DNA of 64,000 nt from JBKECF01 sp047974375. Its GTDB lineage: Bacteria > Bacillota > Clostridia > Lachnospirales > CAMZNU01. Shown here piece after piece: positions 52,471 through 60,918 of this stretch. Under the pieces are notes generated by a model that saw only the letters and a list, made by a program, of their open reading frames with translations, did not search any database and was not told the origin of the DNA. The stretch is from contig JBKECF010000078.1 of the NCBI GenBank assembly GCA_047974375.1, forward strand, positions 1 to 64,000, given 5' to 3'. A program made the translations under genes and the position numbers. How positions within the stretch are numbered: position 1 is the stretch's first letter; each line of letters opens with the position of its first letter.

Positions 52471-52945
52471 ATGAAAGGTAGAGAAGATAAAAGGCAGAAT
52501 GATTTATTTTATACATGTAGTTTAATTGAATACATTGGAAGAAAAACTAAAAACAAAGGTAACTTTGTTGTAAATAAACTTGGTAAGGAAAATATAGAAA
52601 AAATATATAATCTAGCCGATGTTTATCATTGCGAAAATATAGAATATGTAAGCGATGAATTTATAAAGAAGTTAAACATTGATAAAGAAGTTAAACATTG
52701 ATACAGGCACCTTTGATAATGTAAAAAATACAGTTTATGCAATTCCAAGCTATTGGGATATAGGCAAGGTTTACAAATGTCTTGTATTAGGCGTATCCAA
52801 AGAGGAAGGAATAGAAATTGTATAAGCCCTAATAAAAGTCTATAGTTCATATGTAAGTGACAAAATTAATGATTAAAATAGCAGTTTTTATTATGATGCC
52901 TCACAAAATATTTTAAACGCCTATATATATGGCTATATAGAATAG
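52471..52945 (+). pseudogene. Decayed gene with a 19-base tandem duplication and two in-frame stops
   Basis: The frame opens at ATG 52471 behind GAGGAGAAAAG and reads GREDKRQNDLFYTCSLIEYI. Near 52662-52699 the 19-base stretch ATAAAGAAGTTAAACATTG occurs twice in tandem, shifting the frame to an early stop at 52701. Removing one copy restores reading through NIDTGTFDNVKNTVYAIPSY and GKVYKCLVLGVSKEEGIEIV to a TAA at 52823-52825. Beyond it the same frame continues ALIKVYSSYVSDKIND, a second TAA (52874-52876), NSSFYYDASQNILNAYIYG and ends at 52945. The original protein had about 150 residues. It resembles uncharacterised clostridial proteins of that size; function unknown. Confidence 0.78.
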
Positions 52946-53040
52946 TAAAATTTTACCTAAACCATGCCATTTTTATAACATTTATAAATTCAACTTTCAT
53001 ATAGTTTTAAATTAAAATGTAAAAATGCATAAAAAAACTA

Positions 53041-53069
53041 TTGACAAGACATGAATACATTGATAATAT
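53041..53069 (+). promoter_or_regulatory. Consensus sigma-A promoter of the amino-sugar operon
   Basis: TTGACA (53041-53046), a 17-base spacer and TAATAT (53064-53069), directly followed by the palindromic operator. Confidence 0.85.
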
Positions 53070-53092
53070 GTTAGTAAATAAAGTTTACTAAC
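53070..53092. promoter_or_regulatory. Palindromic operator for the ROK regulator
   Basis: GTTAGTAAA-taaag-TTTACTAAC: perfect 9-bp arms around five bases, starting at the base after the -10 box and covering the likely start point. The TTAGTAAA/TTTACTAA core resembles operators of ROK repressors. The regulator gene begins 99 bases downstream, so autorepression is likely. Confidence 0.75.
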
Positions 53093-53191
53093 TTTATAGA
53101 ATCGCGGGCAGACGCAAAGTTGGCTGCAGGCTCTAGCAATAAAGCACAGCTTTCGACCAGCTGAAAGCAAAATTCTAAAGGGGGTGGCATA
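53093..53191 (+). other. Structured leader of the amino-sugar operon
   Basis: A leader of about 100 bases, richer in G+C than its surroundings, with a GCTTTC/GAAAGC hairpin (about 53151-53170). TAGAAT near the start and ATTCTA near the end could close a long stem. It shares GCTTTCGACCAG-type sequence with the origin-spacer repeat at 25501-25510. The ribosome site GGGGGTGG ends it. Confidence 0.35.
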
Positions 53192-54289
53192 TTGAGTAAA
53201 ACTCCACAAGCTACATTAAAAAAGAAAAATAAAATCTCTATACTTAAGGAAATTTTATACAATGGTGCCCTTTCTAAAGCAGAACTTGCCAGTACTCTTA
53301 ATTCGACTAAAACTACAATATCTAAAAATGCAAATGAATTAATAGAGGACAATCTTTTATTGGAAATAGGTAAAGGTACAAATTCAGTTGGCAAAAAAGG
53401 AACACTACTAGATATAAACCCTAGTTTGTTTCACTTTGTAGTTATTAGTTTATCTGGTAGCCAGTTCAATTTAAATATATACAATTTAAAAGACGAAATA
53501 TTATATTCCGTTTCTTTGCCCCTACCTAATATAAACGAAGTAGAAAATATATTAGAAAAAACTATAACTAAATACAGCTCCTTCAATTTAATAACAACTG
53601 TTACTATGGCAATACCAGGGGTAGTTAAAAAAGGCATAGTTGTTTCCAATAACGAAATTTATGTAAACATTTACAAAGTAATAAATGAATTTGCAATAAA
53701 TAATAAATTAAAGCTACTAGTACACAATGACATAGATTTACAAGCGGAATATTTATACGCAAACCATTTAAAAAGCCAAAATCACAACTTTATTTTAGTT
53801 GGCGCAACTTACGGCATAGGTTCTTCAATTTTCTATAAAGGGAAATTGCTTACAGGGTCTAATCACTTTGCTGGAGAAATAGCTTTTACAAACCCTAGGC
53901 TTATAAATGGTGAAATAGAAGACTTAGAAAAAAGATGTAGCATTGGAGGACTTCAAAAAAAATATTTTGAAAAATACAATGTGTTTCTTAAGTTAGAAGA
54001 ATTAATAGAAGAAATAAAAGAGGGCGATGAATTTTTAAATAATTTAATTGACCAAATGATTGATGAACTAGCCATTATTATAGTAAATATGAGTTATATA
54101 TTGGACATAAAAGAAATTTATTTGTCTGGTAATTTATTCGATTTGCGTGACGATATAGTTCACAAAATTACCCAAAACATTTTAGACTTCACAAAAGGTG
54201 AGGCTAATGTTAAATATATTCCATTACACAACAAATGTATCGACGGTTCTTTACTTGTAATTAAGCGTGAGATACTAAAATTAGTTTAA
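53192..54289 (+). CDS. ROK-family transcriptional repressor (NagC/XylR type)
   Basis: A 365-residue regulator. The N-terminal winged helix (about 5-75) includes ILYNGALSKAELASTLNSTK; the ROK sugar-kinase-fold domain (about 85-365) contains TVTMAIPGVVKKGIV, HNDIDLQAEYLYA, GSNHFAGEIAFT and a Cys near KRCSIGGLQ, though the full zinc motif is not clear. The start is TTG 53192 after GGGGGTGG. Placed ahead of an importer, a hexosaminidase and NagB, it probably responds to an amino sugar or its phosphate. Confidence 0.88.
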   Translation: MSKTPQATLKKKNKISILKEILYNGALSKAELASTLNSTKTTISKNANELIEDNLLLEIGKGTNSVGKKGTLLDINPSLFHFVVISLSGSQFNLNIYNLKDEILYSVSLPLPNINEVENILEKTITKYSSFNLITTVTMAIPGVVKKGIVVSNNEIYVNIYKVINEFAINNKLKLLVHNDIDLQAEYLYANHLKSQNHNFILVGATYGIGSSIFYKGKLLTGSNHFAGEIAFTNPRLINGEIEDLEKRCSIGGLQKKYFEKYNVFLKLEELIEEIKEGDEFLNNLIDQMIDELAIIIVNMSYILDIKEIYLSGNLFDLRDDIVHKITQNILDFTKGEANVKYIPLHNKCIDGSLLVIKREILKLV

Positions 54290-54311
54290 AGGGAGTTTTA
54301 GGAGGAAAATT

Positions 54312-55631
54312 ATGAAAAGATTATTAAGCACAATTTTAGCAACATCTTTACTTCTTACTGCAACAGCTTGCGGTAAAGGAGCAGAAGCAACACCTAGCGA
54401 AGTACCATCTGAAGATGTAGTGGCAAGCGAGGAAGTACCAGCAGAAGAGGCGTCTGCAGGTGGGGTTACTTTAAATACTGTTTCTATGTTTGGTGGAACT
54501 GATCCAACAGGTGAATACTACCAAGCAATTATTTCAGATTATGAAGCCGAAAGTGGCGTAAAAGTTGACGATGTTTCTTCTACTTCAGATGAAACTTGGA
54601 AAGCTTCTGTAGTCGCTGACTTCCAAGTTGGTAACGAGCCAGATGTTTTATTTTACTTTACAGGCGTAGACGCAGCATCACTTATTGAAACAGGTAAACT
54701 TGTAGATGTTGAAACTATCCGTGCTGAATACCCAGAATACGGTGCAGACATAAAAGAATCTGCTATGGGCTTTATGGAAGAGCCGGACGGCAAAACTTAT
54801 GCATTACCTATTCGTGGTTTCTGGGAAGGTTTATTTGTAAACAAAGATTTATTTGAAGCACAAGGTTTGGAATTACCTACAGATTGGGCAACTTTTGAAA
54901 CAGCAGTAAAAGCTTTTGCAGAAACTGACATTGTACCAGTTGCTGTATCTTTTGCAGATGTACCTCATTACTGGATTGAGCATTTAATCCTTGCAGCTGG
55001 TGGTATTGACGAGCACAGAAAAACTTTAGACCCAGAAAAACCAGCTCCAGACTCATGGGTTGAAGGTTTAGATATATTAAAAGAATTAAACGACATGGGA
55101 GCTTTCTCTCCAGACGCAATTGCAACAAACAACGATGCAACTAGCCAATTATTTAGAGATAAAAAAGCAGCAATGTTAGTAGATGGTTCTTGGTTTGCAG
55201 GTGGTGTAACTGACCAAGAAAACACTACAGTAGTGCCTTTCCCATCTTACTTTACAGACCAAAAAGAGCCTAGCGACATAATCGGTGGTTTCTCTAATGG
55301 TTTCTACATAACTACAGCAGCTTGGGAAGATCCAGAAAAACGTGAAGCAGCAGTTAATTTTGTAATGAAAATGACTTCTAAAGAATCTATTGCTGAATTT
55401 GCTAAAGTTGGTGGCGCACCAGCAGCAGATATTGAAGTACCTGAAGGTTTAACACCATTACAAACAGCTGGAGCGGCTTTCTCTGGCGCAGCTAACGATA
55501 TAGACATGCCTGTAGACTCTCGTTTAAATAAAGAAGCTTGGAACTACATTGTATCTAATGTTTCTAATATAGTTGATGGTTCTACAGATGCTAGAACTGT
55601 TTTAGACGAAGCAGCTAAATTTAATAAATAG
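54312..55631 (+). CDS. ABC sugar-binding lipoprotein, MalE type
   Basis: A 439-residue solute-binding protein. The signal peptide ends in lipobox TATAC (Cys about 20), followed by an acidic, Glu/Ser/Pro-rich linker to about residue 55, then a family-1 binding domain (GEYYQAIISDYEAESGVKVD and YALPIRGFWEGLFVNKDLFE are typical). GGAGG precedes the ATG. Codon use is more biased than in neighbours, consistent with high expression. From context the ligand is probably a GlcNAc oligosaccharide. Confidence 0.92.
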   Translation: MKRLLSTILATSLLLTATACGKGAEATPSEVPSEDVVASEEVPAEEASAGGVTLNTVSMFGGTDPTGEYYQAIISDYEAESGVKVDDVSSTSDETWKASVVADFQVGNEPDVLFYFTGVDAASLIETGKLVDVETIRAEYPEYGADIKESAMGFMEEPDGKTYALPIRGFWEGLFVNKDLFEAQGLELPTDWATFETAVKAFAETDIVPVAVSFADVPHYWIEHLILAAGGIDEHRKTLDPEKPAPDSWVEGLDILKELNDMGAFSPDAIATNNDATSQLFRDKKAAMLVDGSWFAGGVTDQENTTVVPFPSYFTDQKEPSDIIGGFSNGFYITTAAWEDPEKREAAVNFVMKMTSKESIAEFAKVGGAPAADIEVPEGLTPLQTAGAAFSGAANDIDMPVDSRLNKEAWNYIVSNVSNIVDGSTDARTVLDEAAKFNK

Positions 55632-55647
55632 TTTCAATTTTGACTGA

Positions 55648-55687
55648 AATAAAGGGTTGCAGGAATTTTTTCCGACAGCCCTTTATT
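55648..55687 (+). terminator. Intercistronic hairpin after the binding-protein gene
   Basis: AATAAAGGG (55648-55656) pairs with CCCTTTATT (55679-55687), extended by TTG/CAG. No strong T tract follows. Hairpins here in MalEFG-type operons usually stabilise the binding-protein mRNA or partly terminate, giving more binding protein than permease. Confidence 0.6.
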
Positions 55688-55728
55688 TATATAAATTGTG
55701 AATAATTTTTGTGAAAGTAGGTGAATAT

Positions 55729-56595
55729 ATGATATATAAAAATAATAAGATTTTAGGACTTTTTTTATTACCAACTTTAGTCCTTGTGGTAGGTCTTTTG
55801 TACTATCCTTTTTTAGCGAATGTGAAAAATAGTTTCTTCGAAATGACTAGCTTTATAGATAAAAGTAGTTATTTTATAGGAGTAGAAAACTATAAATCCC
55901 TTTTTACAGATCCAATGTTTAGAACATCTTTAATAAATACATTTAAATTAATGTTTTTAGTGGTTATATTTCAAGTTGGTATAGCCCTTTTATTGGCTGT
56001 TTTAGTAAATAATATTAAATTTGCAGCAGGGTTTTTCAGAATAGTTTATTTTTTCCCTATAGTAATATCGGCTACGGCTATAGGTTTAATGTTTACTTTG
56101 TTTTATGAATATAATTATGGAATGCTAAACCAGCTTTTAGTTTCCTTTGGCTTTGAAAAAACTGTATGGCTTTCTAAAGAAAATGCCTTTTTAATGGTAA
56201 CTCTACCTGTAGTGTGGCAGTATGTGGGATTTTATTTCGTTTTAATACTTACTGGCATATCTGCCATATCTCGTGATATTTACGAAGCCTCAGAAATTGA
56301 CGGAGCTGATGCTTTTCAAACTTTTAAATTTATAACTTTACCAATGTTAAGAACTACAATAAATGTTTGTATTATACTGGCTTTAACAGGTGCTTTAAAA
56401 GTTTTCGACTTATTATGGGTTATTGCTCCAAAAGGTGCGCCAGGGGGTTCTACGCATGTTTTAGGTACATATTTGTATAGCCAAACTTTCGAGGCTTACA
56501 ATATTGACTACGGTGCAACTATAGCGGTATTTTTAGTTGTATTTGGTATAGTTATTTCCCAAATATCAAACTTTTTATTTAGAGATAGAGGTTAA
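55729..56595 (+). CDS. ABC sugar-importer permease, MalF type
   Basis: A 288-residue permease with about six spans; the EAA loop reads EASEIDGADAFQTF. The start ATG 55729 follows GTAGGTGAATAT; the GTG at 55711 would add six residues without a ribosome site. It pairs with the MalG-type permease encoded next. Confidence 0.92.
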   Translation: MIYKNNKILGLFLLPTLVLVVGLLYYPFLANVKNSFFEMTSFIDKSSYFIGVENYKSLFTDPMFRTSLINTFKLMFLVVIFQVGIALLLAVLVNNIKFAAGFFRIVYFFPIVISATAIGLMFTLFYEYNYGMLNQLLVSFGFEKTVWLSKENAFLMVTLPVVWQYVGFYFVLILTGISAISRDIYEASEIDGADAFQTFKFITLPMLRTTINVCIILALTGALKVFDLLWVIAPKGAPGGSTHVLGTYLYSQTFEAYNIDYGATIAVFLVVFGIVISQISNFLFRDRG

Positions 56596-56610
56596 GGGAG
56601 GAGGTGCTTT

Positions 56611-57438
56611 ATGAAAAAAATAACTTTAGGCAAAGTAATAATTTATACTTTATTAGTCTTCTGGGCTTTAACGACTATTTATCCATTTTTCTGGGTAATA
56701 AATAATTCTTTTAAAACATCAAATGAAATTTTAAGTAATGCATTCAGCTTACCTGCAAACTTTACTGTGGAGAACTATACAAATGCTTTTAGTAACTTAG
56801 ACATTGTACGCTCCTACATGAATAGTGTAATTATTTCTGGCAGCGTAACAGCAGTTGTTGTTTTACTAGCAACTATGAGTGCTTTTGCCATGACTAGATA
56901 TAGCTTTAAAGGGAAAACCATTGTAAATATGCTTTTTTTAGGAAGTTTAATGATTCCGGCTTTCTCTACAATAATTCCCGTTTTCTCTATGATTGCAAAA
57001 CTTGATTTAGTTAATCAACATATAGCAGTAATAGTACCTCAAGTAGCTGGCAACCTATCTTTTGCCATAATTGTACTTATGGGATATATGAAAACTTTAC
57101 CACTGGAATTAGAGGAAAATGCCTTTTTAGAAGGTTGCTCAGTTATGAAGATATATTCAAAAATAATTGTGCCCCTTTCAATTCCAACTATAGCATCTGT
57201 TGCTATTTTTACATTCCTATGGTCATATAACGATTTATTTTTACAAATGATTATTTTAAGAAAGCAAGAAGTTATGCCAATTAGTGCATTACTACGTATG
57301 ATTAGCTCCCAATTTGGTACGGACTTCGGTTTAATGGCATCTTCTGTTACTCTAGTAGTTGTACCAGTGTTGATTGTATATGTAGTGTTGCAAAAATATA
57401 TTATTGAGGGTATGACAAGTGGCGCCTTGAAAGGTTAG
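56611..57438 (+). CDS. ABC sugar-importer permease, MalG type
   Basis: A 275-residue permease with about six spans; the EAA loop reads ENAFLEGCSVMKIY and the C-terminus IIEGMTSGALKG is typical of MalG/AraQ proteins. GGGAGGAGG precedes the ATG. No ATPase gene is in the operon, so a shared ATPase is expected. Confidence 0.92.
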   Translation: MKKITLGKVIIYTLLVFWALTTIYPFFWVINNSFKTSNEILSNAFSLPANFTVENYTNAFSNLDIVRSYMNSVIISGSVTAVVVLLATMSAFAMTRYSFKGKTIVNMLFLGSLMIPAFSTIIPVFSMIAKLDLVNQHIAVIVPQVAGNLSFAIIVLMGYMKTLPLELEENAFLEGCSVMKIYSKIIVPLSIPTIASVAIFTFLWSYNDLFLQMIILRKQEVMPISALLRMISSQFGTDFGLMASSVTLVVVPVLIVYVVLQKYIIEGMTSGALKG

Positions 57439-57444
57439 GTTCAT

Positions 57445-58941
57445 ATGGATATTGAATTAAAGAAAAAAATCGGCCAAATGTTTTTATGTGGCTTTAATGA
57501 TACAAAAATAAATGGTCATATTAAAAATTTAATTGAAAACTACTATCTAGGTAATGTTATACTTTTTTCTAGGAATTTAAAAACTGAAAACCAAGTTGTA
57601 GAATTAAATGCAGATTTAAAAAGAGCTATAGAAAATTCTACGAGTTACCCTCCTTTTATAGCTATAGACGAAGAAGGAGGCTCTGTATCTAGGCTTAGAA
57701 ATGTTTATGGTGAGTTTTTGGGACACTATAGCATAGGTGCTTTAGGTGATGAAAAAGTTGCCTACAATTTAGGGAATAGCATAGGCTTTAAACTTAGAAA
57801 CCTTGGCATAAATATGAACTTAGCTCCTGTGGCAGATATTAATTCCAACCCTGAAAATATTGGCATAGGTATTAGATCCTTTGGCAGTAATAAAAATTTA
57901 GTTAAAAACATGGTAATAGAAATGTATAAGGGCTACGAAAATAATCTTTTGCCAACTCTTAAACATTTCCCAGGATTAGGGGATGTGGCTGTGGATTCCC
58001 ACCATGATTTGCCGATTTTAAAGAAAACTTTAGAAGAAATAGAAGATCAGGAGTTAGTACCATTTATTTATGGTATAGAAAATGGCGTTAAATCCATTAT
58101 GGTTTCCCATATTATTTTTGACGCAATTGATGAAAAATATCCTGCATCAATGTCTAATGCTGTTATTACGGGTTTACTTAAAGATAAATTAGGTTATAAT
58201 GGTATTATAATGACAGATTGTTTTGAAATGGGGGCAATTCAAAAGAATTATGGTACAAAGGAAGCTGTTATTATAGCTTTAAATGCTGGAATAGACATTT
58301 TTGATATTTCTCACACTGAAGAACTACAGGTAGAGGCAATTGAAGGTGTTTATGAGGCCGTGGAAAAAGGTATAATTCCAATAGAACGAATAAATGAGTC
58401 TTATGAGAAAATAGTAAAATTCAAAAAAATCTTTGGGAATAAAATGCAAGATGCACCAAGTTTTTCTTTAAAAGACGAGTATATAAAAGTTTTAAATACT
58501 AATGGTGTAAGGAATTGGGAAAGAAAAAATATAAAAATAGGAAACACAATTGCTTTGGCTGTGAACCAATTTTCAAGCAATCCAGCAGAAGATGTTATAA
58601 ACAATCCTATTAACATATCGGATATTTTTCCTAAAAAAACAAATATTGAAACAGTGGGATTTAACAAAGATTTAAATCAAGAAGACATAGCTTATTTAAT
58701 AAACAGAGCAAGAGATAAAGAGAATGTATTGCTTTTTGTAGGGGATATGGATATATATAAAAACCAACATGAGCTTTATAAAAGCCTCGAGGGTAAAAAT
58801 ATATATTTATTTGATATGAGATTGAAAGTTGACAAACTTCAATTTGAACCAAAGTTGTACTTTTCGGCATATTCATATACCAATGAAACGGTTGAAGTGT
58901 TGTGCGACTATTTAAAAGAGCTTTTGCAGAAAGGAATATAA
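57445..58941 (+). CDS. nagZ: Beta-N-acetylhexosaminidase, GH3 (NagZ type)
   Basis: A 498-residue GH3 enzyme. NagZ landmarks: FIAIDEEGGSVSRL, LKHFPGLGDVAVDSHHDLP (with the catalytic-loop Asp-Ser-His, about 172-190) and nucleophile site GIIMTDCFEMGAI (about 252-264). It releases terminal beta-GlcNAc from chito- or muropeptide-type oligosaccharides. No signal peptide, so it is cytoplasmic. It has an extra C-terminal region after residue 340, as some clostridial NagZ enzymes do. It overlaps nothing before ATG 57445, six bases after the permease stop. Confidence 0.88.
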   Translation: MDIELKKKIGQMFLCGFNDTKINGHIKNLIENYYLGNVILFSRNLKTENQVVELNADLKRAIENSTSYPPFIAIDEEGGSVSRLRNVYGEFLGHYSIGALGDEKVAYNLGNSIGFKLRNLGINMNLAPVADINSNPENIGIGIRSFGSNKNLVKNMVIEMYKGYENNLLPTLKHFPGLGDVAVDSHHDLPILKKTLEEIEDQELVPFIYGIENGVKSIMVSHIIFDAIDEKYPASMSNAVITGLLKDKLGYNGIIMTDCFEMGAIQKNYGTKEAVIIALNAGIDIFDISHTEELQVEAIEGVYEAVEKGIIPIERINESYEKIVKFKKIFGNKMQDAPSFSLKDEYIKVLNTNGVRNWERKNIKIGNTIALAVNQFSSNPAEDVINNPINISDIFPKKTNIETVGFNKDLNQEDIAYLINRARDKENVLLFVGDMDIYKNQHELYKSLEGKNIYLFDMRLKVDKLQFEPKLYFSAYSYTNETVEVLCDYLKELLQKGI

Positions 58942-58943
58942 TT

Positions 58944-59702
58944 ATGAAATACTATTACAAAGGAATAAAGATTTATACACAAGATGGTTGTTTAGAGGTA
59001 GGTAGAAAAGCTGCACAGTTGGTTGTTGCTCAAATGATTTGTAAACAAAAAAGTGTTTTAGGGCTAGCTACAGGTTCTACTCCTATTGCTATGTATGAAG
59101 AATTAGCTGAAATGTGTGAGTATGGCGATTTAGACTTCAAAGATATTACTACTTTTAATTTAGATGAATATTTAGGACTAGATAAAGATAATGAGCAAAG
59201 TTATGCATATTTTATGAATACTCATTTATTTAAGTATATAAATATAAAAAAGGAAAATATACATATACCTTCTGGAATTACTAAAGATATAAAGAAAACT
59301 TGTGAAGATTATGATAAAGCTATTTTGGAAAATGGAATTGATTTACAGGTATTAGGCATAGGAACAAATGGGCATATTGGTTTTAACGAACCTAGTGATC
59401 ATTTTGAAGCAGGTACACATTTAGTGGATTTGGATAAAGAAACTATTGAAGCTAATGCAAGGTTCTTCGAAAGTATAGATGAAGTACCAAGGCAAGCTAT
59501 AAGCATGGGCATTAAGAATATAATGCAAGCTAAAAAAGTTGTTTTAATTGCTTATGGAGAAAATAAAATAGATGCTATTAAAAAAATGTTATTTGGAGAG
59601 ATAACTCCGAATTTACCAGCCTCTATACTTCAAGCGCATGGTGATTTTACTTTAGTTATTGATGAAGAAATAGGAGATGCAATAAAAGATTTGTTAGCTT
59701 AG
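58944..59702 (+). CDS. nagB: Glucosamine-6-phosphate deaminase
   Basis: A 252-residue isomerase/deaminase that turns GlcN-6-P into fructose 6-phosphate and ammonia. SVLGLATGSTPIAMYEEL, TTFNLDEYLGL and LGIGTNGHIGFNEPSDHF carry the conserved active-site Asp, His and Glu. ATG 58944 follows AAAGGAATATAATT; an upstream in-frame start at 58902 would overlap nagZ. No nagA deacetylase or GlcNAc kinase lies in the operon, so those steps must be encoded elsewhere. Confidence 0.95.
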   Translation: MKYYYKGIKIYTQDGCLEVGRKAAQLVVAQMICKQKSVLGLATGSTPIAMYEELAEMCEYGDLDFKDITTFNLDEYLGLDKDNEQSYAYFMNTHLFKYINIKKENIHIPSGITKDIKKTCEDYDKAILENGIDLQVLGIGTNGHIGFNEPSDHFEAGTHLVDLDKETIEANARFFESIDEVPRQAISMGIKNIMQAKKVVLIAYGENKIDAIKKMLFGEITPNLPASILQAHGDFTLVIDEEIGDAIKDLLA

Positions 59703-59913
59703 AAAATAAGTAGAATATAAAAAAACTGTAAGAGATTGTCGGGAGAAGAAAAACCCTTGGTGCTTTGCCCAAAGCCCTTGGTCGTAAAGTCTTTCAGGGC
59801 AAGCAACCAGCCCTACAAGCTTTTATAAAAGCTTGTGCAAAATTTTATTTAAAAAAGAGCGAAACCCATCGCTCTTTTTGCGTTTTTATTTGGTAATATT
59901 TTTTATTTCAAAG
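59703..59913. other. Intergenic region with palindromes after nagB
   Basis: It contains two CCCTTGG copies around GCTTTGCCCAAAGC (about 59749-59780), the perfect palindrome AAGCTTTTATAAAAGCTT (59817-59834) and a terminator (59852-59879), and then a TTTTTATTTGG stretch like the dispersed repeat ends. No gene. Confidence 0.5.
59852..59879. terminator. Bidirectional terminator between nagB and the AEC transporter
   Basis: AAAAAGAGCGA (59852-59862) and its complement TCGCTCTTTTT (59869-59879) with a six-base loop. A/T tracts on both sides suit convergent genes. Confidence 0.88.
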
Positions 59914-60861
59914 TCAAATCCATCCAATAAATTTAAAAATAAAAATAAATCCTGTAATAGTAAAAATACTAAGTAATGTGGTATACATTATAATGTTGGA
60001 GGCTAGCTCACCGTCACCTTTCATAGAAATAGCAATTATGTAGGAGCTAGCGGCAGTAGGTACACCAAAGAATACATAGGACACAAGCAATTCCTCTGTA
60101 TTTAAATCTATGGCATATCCAACAACTACAGCTACAGCAGGTATTAATACGAGTTTAATAAAAGTTGCTACTAGCGCCATGGCTGTATTTGCATTTACTT
60201 TTTCGAAGTTGAAAGTTGCGCCAATAGTTACAAGGGCAAGAGGCGTAACCAGTTGCTTTATATATCCTGTGTATCTTTCTAATGCAATAGGTAACTTAAA
60301 GTGCAGCATATTTAGTACTAATCCTATAAAAATGGCTATTACCAAAGGATTTTTTATTATACTAACTATCATGTTTTTAAGGGTAGCTTTATTAATTTTT
60401 TCCCCTTGGCATAAAATTAAATAGATGATGGAAAGTATATTGTACATAGGCATAGTAAAGGCTACCATTATAGGTACAAAGGCGGGCACAGCAGGGAAAA
60501 TATTTTCCAACAGGGAATAGCCTACATAAAGGAAGTTCCCACGAAAAGCACCTTGGGTAAATGTGCCTACTTTAGTTTTATCTTTTATTAAAATGCATCC
60601 CATGCCATAGGAAAAAATACTGCCTACTAATATACCGATTAGAACATAACTAATGAACTTCATGGATATGGCTTGGTCAAAAGATGTATTTAACATATCC
60701 GTACACAACTTTATAGGCAAACCTATATAAAAAACAAAGGTGTTGGAGTTTTTTACAAAAGTTTTTGTTAATATATCTTTATTGATTAACATTTTACCTG
60801 TTATCATTAATAAAAAAATTGGTAGTGCTATATTAATTGAGAAAAATAAATTATTTAACAT
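59914..60861 (-). CDS. AEC-family (auxin efflux carrier-like) transporter
   Basis: A 315-residue membrane protein with about ten hydrophobic spans in two five-helix repeats. MLINKDILTKTFVKNSNTFV and the second-half VTPLALVTIGATF are typical of bacterial AEC proteins, which move small organic acids such as malate or malonate. The substrate here is unknown. It lies downstream of fprA on the same strand, but a terminator hairpin separates them. Confidence 0.88.
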   Translation of the reverse strand: MLNNLFFSINIALPIFLLMITGKMLINKDILTKTFVKNSNTFVFYIGLPIKLCTDMLNTSFDQAISMKFISYVLIGILVGSIFSYGMGCILIKDKTKVGTFTQGAFRGNFLYVGYSLLENIFPAVPAFVPIMVAFTMPMYNILSIIYLILCQGEKINKATLKNMIVSIIKNPLVIAIFIGLVLNMLHFKLPIALERYTGYIKQLVTPLALVTIGATFNFEKVNANTAMALVATFIKLVLIPAVAVVVGYAIDLNTEELLVSYVFFGVPTAASSYIIAISMKGDGELASNIIMYTTLLSIFTITGFIFIFKFIGWI

Positions 60862-60877
60862 TTTTTATCCTTATATA

Positions 60878-60915
60878 TTAGGGGGAGTAAAACTTTATGG
60901 TTTTACTCCCCCTAA
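60878..60915 (-). terminator. Terminator after fprA
   Basis: TTAGGGGGAGTAAAAC (60878-60893) and its complement (60900-60915), a perfect 16-bp stem with a six-base loop, starting three bases after the fprA stop. Only a short T tract follows, so some read-through into the AEC gene is possible. Confidence 0.75.
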
Positions 60916-60918
60916 ATG

